The translations under genes were made by a program, and so were the position numbers. Shown here piece by piece: positions 27,524 to 34,608 of a stretch of DNA of 64,000 bases. A model generated the notes under the pieces. The model worked only from the letters and a program-made list of their open reading frames with translations. It was not told the origin of the DNA and made no database searches. The stretch covers positions 101,820-165,819 of the forward strand of contig CAJTPM010000006.1 of the NCBI GenBank assembly GCA_910578085.1. Direction: 5' to 3'. The number at the start of each line of letters is the position of its first letter. Positions within the stretch are counted from its first letter, which is position 1. The stretch comes from an uncultured Lachnospiraceae bacterium. Lineage in GTDB: Bacteria > Bacillota > Clostridia > Lachnospirales > Lachnospiraceae.

Positions 27524-27578
27524 ATGATGTAAATGTATTGTTAAAACCAGTTCCTGTGTATAAAAAAGGAGAACACTT

Positions 27579-30104
27579 ATGATCATCTGCCCGGAAAATT
27601 ACAGAAAAACTGCCATCGGCTCCAAGGCACGCAACCTCTTTTTGCTGAGAGAATCCAACTTCTCTGTGCCGCCTTTTTTCTGTGTGGATAACACTTTTCG
27701 CGAAGAGGAAGTCCTTGACTATCTTGCCACAAACTTCCCTGACACCGACTCTTTCTCCGTCCGCTCCTGCGCCTCTTTGGAAGACTCTGCCGGTTATTCC
27801 TTCGCGGGGCAGTTCCGGACTTTTCTGCGGGTCCCCAGAGAAGATGTCTGTGTACGCATCCGGGATGTGCTTGCAGACGCGGCTGCCCCGAAAAATATTT
27901 CCTATTGTAAAATGCACCACCTTGATCCCGCCGCACTCACCATGCATGTCATCATACAGGAGATGGTGGAACCTGATCTCGCCGGCGTGCTGTTCACCGC
28001 CAACCCTCAGGGCATCCTCAACGAATCTGTCATTGTCTGCGGGGAAGGATCCGGGGACCAGGTAGTGGAAGAGCGAACGGATACTACCACTTACTATTAT
28101 AACCGCTCTGACAAAACCTGTTATTATGAACAGACCGGTGAGTCGCCCCTTTTGACAGATAAGCAGATACAGGAACTGATCCTGTACTCCAGGTTGATCA
28201 AAATAGAACTTGATGGGAAATCCGACGGCACATACCCCAATAAACAAGGCAGTGCAGCAGGCGGACAATCCGACAGGAAGGTCAGCCTGAAATCTTCCCT
28301 GGCAGCTGAGATACAGTTCGACGTGGAATTTGCCATAAAGGATGACGAATTATATTTTCTGCAGGTGCGCCCCATCACAACCTTCGACAGGAACGCTCCT
28401 GTCATCATTCTCGACAACAGCAATATCGTGGAAAGTTATCCCGGCATCACGCTGCCCTTAACCCAGAGTTTTATAAAGGAAGCCTACTATCAGGTTTTTA
28501 AAAACCTGCTGATCCATCTGACAGAGGATGCGGATGCCGTAAAAAAGATTGACGAAACGCTGCAACATATGGTAGACATGGCAAACGGGCGGGTGTATTA
28601 CCGTATCAGCAACTGGTACGATGTCCTGCTGTTTCTTCCCTTTCACCGTCTTCTCATCCCGATCTGGCAGGAAATGATGGGAGTGAAAACCAAAACGGTG
28701 ACATCCTCTCTGAAAGAACCGATCCGTTTCTCCACCCGCCTGAAAGTAGCACATTCTTTTTTCAGGCTTCTGCGCACCTGCCCAGAAGAAATGGAGAACC
28801 TGGATCAGTATTTCCGAACGATCACGGATCGGTTCGACGCACTGGATACAGATACTGACGACAACCGGATCCTCCTTGATCACTATCACAGACTGCAGGA
28901 TATGACGGTCCGGAAATGGGACATGACTCTCGTCAACGACATGTACGGGTTTCTTTATACCGGCCTGCTGAAAGCCTGTCTTCAGGCAAAGCGGATACCT
29001 GACCACACCCTTGTGGCAAACAGGGCGATCTGTGGTATTCGAAAGTTAGAGAGCATGCGTCCCATAGACGCGCTGAAGGATCTGGCCAAACAGGCGAGAA
29101 ATGAAAACCTGCTCTCCGAACTGGAAGCGATAGACAGTAACGAAGCATATTTACAGTACATCCATGGAAAGGAAACCCCTTTCTCTCTGGCGCTGCAGGC
29201 CTATATCCGGGACTTCGGCGACCGTAACATGGAAGAACTGAAACTGGAAAGCAAAACATTCCGCACGGATCCGGTGCTGCTTGTGCGCTGTATTTTACAG
29301 TACGCCCGGGAATCCTCCGATACTGCTACAGACAGGGAGGCTTCTAATGCCGCTCCCCCCCGCCTCACCGGTTCCGCCGCTTTTTTCGCAAAGCGTGCCG
29401 CCGTGGGCATCCGGAACAGAGAACGCTCCCGCCTGCACCGGGGAAGACTCTACGGCATGATGCGCTCTCTTGTCCTGCAGATGGGACAGAATCTGTATGC
29501 CGAACACCGGATCCAAAGTCCGGATGATGTTTTCTGGCTCTACTGCAGTGAGCTCGAAGCCGCCGCTTCGGACGGATCCATGGATCTTCGCCGGATTATT
29601 TCGGAACGAAAAAGACAGTACGAGGGCTTTTCCCGCCTTCCAGCCTTTTCCAGGCTTATCTTTTCCGGGAAGGTAATCGACAAAGCCCCGAAAGATAGCC
29701 GGAAAATGTCTTATTCCAGGACAGAAAGCTTCTTCTACGGCATCCCCTGTTCTCCCGGATGCTTCACAGGCGAAGTGCTGATCGTGGAGCAGCCATCCCC
29801 TGTTCTTGATACAAAAGGAAAAATCCTTGTCGCAAAAATGACCGATCCGGGCTGGGTATTCCTGATCGCACAGGCGGGAGCCATCCTCTCGGAAAAAGGA
29901 TCCCTTCTGTCCCACACGGCGATCATTTCCAGAGAACTGGGAAAGCCCTCCGTGGTAGGGATCGACCATATCACAGAGTATCTGAAAACCGGGGATATAG
30001 TTCAGGTGGATGGAGACAGTGGCGTTGTCATAGTCATTTCCGGTTCAGATAACCGAATTTTACAGTTACCCGAAAATCACCTGACAGAAAGGAAAACTTT
30101 ATGA
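27579..30104 (+). CDS. Rifampicin-phosphotransferase/PEP-synthase-like dikinase
   Basis: An 841-residue cytoplasmic enzyme in three parts. Residues 1-270 are a PPDK_N ATP-grasp domain with GSKARNLFLL, RSCASLEDSAGYSFAGQFRT, IIQEMVEPDLAGVLFTANP and a closing LYFLQVRPIT. Residues 270-740 are a divergent middle. Residues 745-835 are the phosphohistidine swivel domain with catalytic His about 779 in KGSLLSHTAIISRELGKPSVVG. There is no PEP/pyruvate TIM-barrel. This order is that of rifampicin phosphotransferase, where the middle domain holds the small-molecule acceptor and ATP gives AMP, phosphate and the phosphorylated product. AAAAGGAG precedes ATG 27579. Overlap of 4 bases with the next gene. 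Rifampicin itself is an unlikely substrate given the neighbours. Confidence 0.85.
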   Translation: MIICPENYRKTAIGSKARNLFLLRESNFSVPPFFCVDNTFREEEVLDYLATNFPDTDSFSVRSCASLEDSAGYSFAGQFRTFLRVPREDVCVRIRDVLADAAAPKNISYCKMHHLDPAALTMHVIIQEMVEPDLAGVLFTANPQGILNESVIVCGEGSGDQVVEERTDTTTYYYNRSDKTCYYEQTGESPLLTDKQIQELILYSRLIKIELDGKSDGTYPNKQGSAAGGQSDRKVSLKSSLAAEIQFDVEFAIKDDELYFLQVRPITTFDRNAPVIILDNSNIVESYPGITLPLTQSFIKEAYYQVFKNLLIHLTEDADAVKKIDETLQHMVDMANGRVYYRISNWYDVLLFLPFHRLLIPIWQEMMGVKTKTVTSSLKEPIRFSTRLKVAHSFFRLLRTCPEEMENLDQYFRTITDRFDALDTDTDDNRILLDHYHRLQDMTVRKWDMTLVNDMYGFLYTGLLKACLQAKRIPDHTLVANRAICGIRKLESMRPIDALKDLAKQARNENLLSELEAIDSNEAYLQYIHGKETPFSLALQAYIRDFGDRNMEELKLESKTFRTDPVLLVRCILQYARESSDTATDREASNAAPPRLTGSAAFFAKRAAVGIRNRERSRLHRGRLYGMMRSLVLQMGQNLYAEHRIQSPDDVFWLYCSELEAAASDGSMDLRRIISERKRQYEGFSRLPAFSRLIFSGKVIDKAPKDSRKMSYSRTESFFYGIPCSPGCFTGEVLIVEQPSPVLDTKGKILVAKMTDPGWVFLIAQAGAILSEKGSLLSHTAIISRELGKPSVVGIDHITEYLKTGDIVQVDGDSGVVIVISGSDNRILQLPENHLTERKTL

Positions 30105-31537
30105 AATGCATCAGTGAATATCTGGCGGACGACTATGATAAATGGGCAGACCGCCCCTACATCAGTACGAAAGAAAACGGAAATTTTCGCTCTTTCACCT
30201 TCCGGGAAACCATAGACCATATCCGCGCCCTCTCCAGATCCCTGATCGCCCGGGGATTTCATCATAAAAATATCATGCTCTGCGGCGAAAATTCCAGAGA
30301 GTGGATCCTTTTGTATTTTGCTGTCATGGGATATGTGGGCGCCTGTGTGCCGGTGGACAGAGAATGGACTGCCCACGATTTTCAAAATACGCTGTCCGCC
30401 GTCCCCGTGTCAGCCGTTTTTGTCTCCCGCTCCCGGATGGAACGGTTTGAGGCCCTGCGCAATCGCTTTCCCGATATCCCTCTGTTCTGTATTGAGGATA
30501 CTCTTCCAACTCTGATCGCAGAGGGAAAGGCTCTCTCTTCTTGTCTTCCTCTGTGCGGACAGACCGATGTAAGCCGGACTGCCCTGATCCTGTTTACCTC
30601 CGGCACCACCAACATGCCCAAAGCGATCCCCCTGACACAGGAGAATCTTTTTGCCAACTGGGACACCCTGTACAGGCGGACGCCCATGACGGACCGGGAC
30701 ATCTCCTATGTCTTTCTTCCCTTTCATCATGTTTATACCGGTGTGGCGAATATTTTATATACCATTGTCTCCGGCATGCAGCTCTTTCTCTGCTCCGACC
30801 TGAATCGCCTGATACCGGAACTGATGGAAGTTTGTCCCACCGTGGTCTGTACGGTACCGTTATTTCTATACAAAATGTACGATGCCATGAACGATGAACT
30901 GTTACAGGTTTTAAGAAACATCCGATTTCTCTACTGCGGCGGCAGCTTTACGGAACCCGACATCAAAAAATACTTTATCCGCCAGGGCGTCTGTCTTTTA
31001 GAGGCCTACGGCACCACGGAGACTTCCTCCGTCATCGCTCTGGCTTATCCAAACGATCCGGACCTTGCCGCAAACGGCGTTGTCTTTGAAAATCTGACCG
31101 TGCGGATCCTTGATCCGGATGAAAACGGCGTGGGTGAGATCGTTGTCTCCGGAAAAAGCGTCTCAGGCGGCTACATAAACCATAACGACCATTATTCTGA
31201 TTTTGATGAATCCGGCGCCTACCACACCGGTGATCTCGGAATCCTCGCCCCGGACGGCCACCTCTATCTGAAAGGCAGAAAAAAGCGCATGATCTTAACT
31301 GCCAACGGGAAGAACGTCTATGTGGAGGAACTGGAAGAAATGTTCCTGAAAGATCCCCGGATCAAAACGGCGGCGGTCTTTGAGGAAAACCACCATCCCG
31401 CTGTCTCCATCGTCAGCGATCTTCCGGAAGAAGACGTCCGGGAATATCTGGCGGAAATCAACCGTAATCTTCCCCGCTTTAAACAGATCCGGAAACTGTA
31501 TCTGAAACCGGACACACCAGGAGGACGCATCAAATGA
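30101..31537 (+). CDS. AMP-forming acyl/aryl-CoA ligase-like enzyme (ANL superfamily)
   Basis: A 478-residue adenylate-forming enzyme. Motifs in order: LILFTSGTTNMPKAIPLTQ (P-loop), EAYGTTETSS (A5), YHTGDLGILAPDGHLYLKGRKKRMI (A7-A8) and, at the very end, a Lys in PGGRIK, the place of the catalytic A10 Lys, after which the protein stops. It probably activates a carboxylic acid as acyl-AMP, then passes it to CoA or a carrier; no carrier protein gene is nearby. Ribosome site GAAAGG before ATG 30101. Both ends overlap neighbours by 4 bases, so the cassette is translationally coupled. Confidence 0.88.
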   Translation: MKCISEYLADDYDKWADRPYISTKENGNFRSFTFRETIDHIRALSRSLIARGFHHKNIMLCGENSREWILLYFAVMGYVGACVPVDREWTAHDFQNTLSAVPVSAVFVSRSRMERFEALRNRFPDIPLFCIEDTLPTLIAEGKALSSCLPLCGQTDVSRTALILFTSGTTNMPKAIPLTQENLFANWDTLYRRTPMTDRDISYVFLPFHHVYTGVANILYTIVSGMQLFLCSDLNRLIPELMEVCPTVVCTVPLFLYKMYDAMNDELLQVLRNIRFLYCGGSFTEPDIKKYFIRQGVCLLEAYGTTETSSVIALAYPNDPDLAANGVVFENLTVRILDPDENGVGEIVVSGKSVSGGYINHNDHYSDFDESGAYHTGDLGILAPDGHLYLKGRKKRMILTANGKNVYVEELEEMFLKDPRIKTAAVFEENHHPAVSIVSDLPEEDVREYLAEINRNLPRFKQIRKLYLKPDTPGGRIK

Positions 31538-32676
31538 GCTTACATGTTATTACATTTACCAGAGAAGAACACTATATCCGCAAATTTCTGGAACTGCCAG
31601 GCAGACTTTATTCCCGGAAAGAACTCATGCAGAAACCGGATGAGGAACGGCAGATCCTGACAGGGACTCATATCCTGAGCCACTATTTTACGGTTTTTCC
31701 GTTTCTGGTGCTGGATGAAAATGACGCACCTGTCAGCCGCGCCCTGCTTACCGTTTACCCGGACGACACAGACGCCTTTCTCGGCTTTTTTGAGAGCGAA
31801 GAGAACGGGGAGGCCGTCGCCTTACTGTTTAAGAAGGCCGAGGAAACCGCCAGAGTTCAGCACTGCCGCCGGATCGTGGGCCCTGTGGACGCTTCGTTCT
31901 GGATCCGTTACCGTTTTAAAGTAAACTGCTTTGACCACACTTATACGGGGGAACCCTGCAATAAGCAATACTATGCCGCCCTGTGGCGAAAAGCCGGGTA
32001 TGAGATAACCGAAAAGTATTACTCCAACCACTACCGGATCGTGGAACGCTCCCACAGCAATCCGCTCTATGCCTCCAGACTGACAGACAAGCTGCAGGAA
32101 GGCTACCGGATCGTAAGCCCCTCCAAAGAGACTTTTGACAGCACCTTAAACGAAGTATATGATCTGCTGATCGAACTGTACCGGAGTTTCCCGGCCTATA
32201 AGCGCATAACCAGGGAAGAGTTCGTCTCCCTCTACAGCTACCTGAAACTGCTGATCCGGTATCCCATGGTGAAAATGGCCTATTATCAGGAAAAAGCCGT
32301 GGGCTTTTTTATCAGCATCCCGGACTATCAGAATATGGTCTATCAGAAGCTCACGCCACTAAATATCCTGCGCATTCTGTTTACCCGCGCAAAGCCGAAA
32401 TCCTACGTCATGCTCTATATGGGCATCGATGACGCACACCACGGCCTTGGAAAAGCCATGGCGGAAGCTATTAAGATGGAACTGTCCGCCTGCGGCCTCC
32501 CCGCCGTCGGCGCCCTGATCAGACAGGGCAATGTCAACAGGGATTATTTCAGGGAGCTGATCGACTACGAGTATGCGTACGTGCTGTTGTCTAAAGATCT
32601 GTCCTGCGCATCAGCTCAGCATACCGCCCAGCATACCGCCGCCCACGCACAGCAGCACAGTCGTTGTAAAATCTGA
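31534..32676 (+). CDS. GNAT-fold acyltransferase-like protein (YghO-like)
   Basis: A 380-residue protein. The N-terminal half (RKFLELPGRLYSRKELMQ, FLGFFESEENGEAVALLFKKAEE, RIVGPVDASFWIRYRFKV) and the C-terminal half (YPMVKMAYYQEKAVGFFISIPDY, MLYMGIDDAHHGLGKAMAEA) look like the two GNAT-type halves of the YghO group of acyl-CoA-dependent acyltransferases; this is a motif-level judgement. AGGAGG lies before ATG 31534. The last 20 or so residues are a His/Ala/Gln-rich run encoded by the reverse strand of the TIGR04086 gene's 3' end, so the natural stop may have been lost. As last gene of the cassette it may transfer the acyl group made by the ligase. Confidence 0.65.
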   Translation: MSLHVITFTREEHYIRKFLELPGRLYSRKELMQKPDEERQILTGTHILSHYFTVFPFLVLDENDAPVSRALLTVYPDDTDAFLGFFESEENGEAVALLFKKAEETARVQHCRRIVGPVDASFWIRYRFKVNCFDHTYTGEPCNKQYYAALWRKAGYEITEKYYSNHYRIVERSHSNPLYASRLTDKLQEGYRIVSPSKETFDSTLNEVYDLLIELYRSFPAYKRITREEFVSLYSYLKLLIRYPMVKMAYYQEKAVGFFISIPDYQNMVYQKLTPLNILRILFTRAKPKSYVMLYMGIDDAHHGLGKAMAEAIKMELSACGLPAVGALIRQGNVNRDYFRELIDYEYAYVLLSKDLSCASAQHTAQHTAAHAQQHSRCKI

Positions 32677-32985
32677 AGAAAGCTGAGGAAACCCATGGTT
32701 TACAACGGCGGAGATCACAAACAGCACGGCAAAGTACAAAGCTCCCATCACCGCCCCCCAGAAAAATTTTCTGGTCCGCTTTCTCTTTCCCGTGATAAAC
32801 CCGGCAAAAAAGGATGTGGCTACATAGATCAGAATCATGCAGACATTCACCACTTTTTCCGACAGATGCAGTCTGTAAAGCAGAAAAGCTAAAAGCAGTA
32901 AAAACCCCCCTGTCAGAATATAGGAAAACAGCAGGCATTTTAACACAAACAGGATCTGCGGCATATATTTTTTGGAAACAGGCAT
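32611..32985 (-). CDS. TIGR04086-type small membrane protein
   Basis: A 124-residue protein with four membrane helices and the pattern KCLLFSYILTGGFLLLLAFLLY, then GAVMGALYFAVLFVISAV and a Gly-rich last helix (LLCVGGGMLGGMLS). This fits the TIGR04086 family of Firmicutes, whose role is unknown. A GGGGGGAG site lies ahead of ATG 32985. Its last 66 bases overlap the convergent acyltransferase gene. Single-gene unit. Confidence 0.75.
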   Translation of the reverse strand: MPVSKKYMPQILFVLKCLLFSYILTGGFLLLLAFLLYRLHLSEKVVNVCMILIYVATSFFAGFITGKRKRTRKFFWGAVMGALYFAVLFVISAVVNHGFPQLSSDFTTTVLLCVGGGMLGGMLS

Positions 32986-33057
32986 ATTTTCTCCCCCCTC
33001 GGGAACTGGCTCCCGATTAAAACTTTGTAATATTTTCCTTAAACAAATATATGCGTC

Positions 33058-33086
33058 TTGACAATGTGGTATTACATCTCTAAAAT
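33058..33086 (+). promoter_or_regulatory. Sigma-A promoter of the CNNM/CorC gene
   Basis: TTGACA (33058-33063), 17-base spacer, TAAAAT (33081-33086). The transcript would have a leader of about 150 bases before ATG 33247. Confidence 0.75.
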
Positions 33087-33092
33087 ATATCT

Positions 33093-33246
33093 ACAGGAAG
33101 TTTGCCCGCTTGCAGGAGCAGACTTCGTAAGCTAACGGGCAGCTTTGCTTCGAGTATTATGGCTTATGAGAAGATGAGACGCAGATTCTCATAAAAGGCG
33201 TGTTTTCGCGCCTCAAATTTATTTAATGACAGGAAAGGAACCCCTC
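33093..33246 (+). promoter_or_regulatory. Structured 5' leader, possible cis-regulatory RNA
   Basis: Three stems can be drawn: TGCCCG/CGGGCA (33103-33108 with 33136-33141), TTATGAGAA/TTCTCATAA (33164-33172 with 33186-33194) and AGGCGTG/CGCGCCT (33196-33202 with 33207-33213) with a TTTT loop and an AT-rich run after it, like a weak terminator. I found no match to the conserved cores of the M-box or yybP-ykoY riboswitches that often precede metal transporters, so a class cannot be given. Confidence 0.4.
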
Positions 33247-34530
33247 ATGGATACCACTGGTGTCATACAACTGTTTATCTTACTTGTTCTTCTGATTTTA
33301 TCAGGTTTTTTTTCTTCCGCGGAGACTGCGCTGACCTGCGCCGGTAAAGTACGTATGCGTTCTCTCGCTGAGGACGGCAATAAAAAGGCCCTCCGCGTCC
33401 AGCACATTTTAGAATCTTACAGCAAAGTATTGAGTACCATACTGATCGGCAATAATATTGTCAATATCGGCGCCTCTTCTCTTGCCACCACGCTGACGAT
33501 CCGCATCTTCGGCAGCCAGTTTGTGGGCATATGTACCGGGCTGCTGACATTTTTAGTGCTGATTTTCGGTGAGATCGTTCCCAAAACATGGGCCGGTTCC
33601 CATGCCGATAAGATAGCTCTGGCCTACAGCGGCGTTATCCAGTTGCTGATGACGCTGTTGACTCCTGTGATCTGGATCGTGGACAATATTGCCCAGGGGA
33701 TCATCCGCCTCTTCCATCTCGGTGCAAAACCCGGGGAAGGCAGTATCACGGAGGATGAGCTGCGCACCTACGTGGATGTAAGCCATGAAGAAGGCGTTAT
33801 TGAATCCGAAGAACGGGAATTTATTCACAACGTGTTTGATTTTTCGGATTCCACGGCATCAGAGATCATGATTCCCCGTATCGACATGGCTTCCCTTTCC
33901 TCTCTGGCCACCTACGAAGAAATTTTTACGCTGTTCAAAAAGACGATGTACACCCGAATTCCGGTTTACGAGGAAGAAAATCCTGACAATATCATCGGTT
34001 TTATCCATATGAAAGATTTTCTTCTGACGAAGGATTCTCCCCAGTTTAAAATCAGTAAACTTCTGCGGAAGGTCCACTATACCTATGAACGCAAAAAAAC
34101 TTCTGACCTTTTCGTGGAAATGCGCGAAAAAGCCACAAGTCTTGTCATTGTGTTAGATGAATACGGTTCCGCTGTCGGCATGATCTCCATGGAAGACCTT
34201 CTTGAGGAGATCGTCGGGGAAATCCGGGATGAGTACGATGCGGATGAGGCGGAACTGATCAAAAATATTGACGATTCTACATATCTCATTGAAGCCAGCA
34301 TGAAACTGGACGATGTCAACGATGCGCTGGATCTCTCCTTAGAATCCGAGGATTACGATACTCTGGGCGGCATCATGATCGACAGACTGGACAGACTGCC
34401 CAAAAACAATGAGATCGTTACGTTAGAGGACGGCATCACGCTCCGGGCGAGAGGGATCTTTCAGAACAGGATCCGCAAGGTGCTGTTAAAGCTTCCGGAA
34501 ATTTCGGAAGAAGAGGAGGCGGACAGCTGA
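33247..34530 (+). CDS. CNNM/HlyC-CorC family membrane transporter with CBS domains
   Basis: A 427-residue protein. ATG 33247 (MDTTGVIQLF) follows AGGAAAGGA; an ATG at 33226 has no ribosome site. The N-terminal CNNM (DUF21) domain has three or four helices with GFFSSAETALTCAGK and IGNNIVNIGASSLAT. Then come a linker with EEGVIESEEREFIHNVFDFSD, two CBS domains (MIPRIDMASLSS; LFVEMREKATSLVIVLDEYG) and the C-terminal CorC/HlyC domain. Relatives transport magnesium or other divalent cations and are also annotated as hemolysins. The structured leader upstream may sense an ion, which is inference. Confidence 0.9.
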   Translation: MDTTGVIQLFILLVLLILSGFFSSAETALTCAGKVRMRSLAEDGNKKALRVQHILESYSKVLSTILIGNNIVNIGASSLATTLTIRIFGSQFVGICTGLLTFLVLIFGEIVPKTWAGSHADKIALAYSGVIQLLMTLLTPVIWIVDNIAQGIIRLFHLGAKPGEGSITEDELRTYVDVSHEEGVIESEEREFIHNVFDFSDSTASEIMIPRIDMASLSSLATYEEIFTLFKKTMYTRIPVYEEENPDNIIGFIHMKDFLLTKDSPQFKISKLLRKVHYTYERKKTSDLFVEMREKATSLVIVLDEYGSAVGMISMEDLLEEIVGEIRDEYDADEAELIKNIDDSTYLIEASMKLDDVNDALDLSLESEDYDTLGGIMIDRLDRLPKNNEIVTLEDGITLRARGIFQNRIRKVLLKLPEISEEEEADS

Positions 34531-34608
34531 TTTTTTCCTTCTGCTGTCCGCCCGGATATCCTCCTGCTTTATTCACCCCTTTGCTGTCCGCTCGGCCATC
34601 TTCCCACC

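Noticed and set aside
27408..28268. 286-codon minus-strand frame opposite the UbiA end and dikinase start
   Set aside because: The plus strand carries the ATP-grasp motifs; no support for the reverse frame.
33093..33246. M-box or yybP-ykoY riboswitch
   Set aside because: The conserved core sequences of these classes are not present, so only an unclassified leader is listed.
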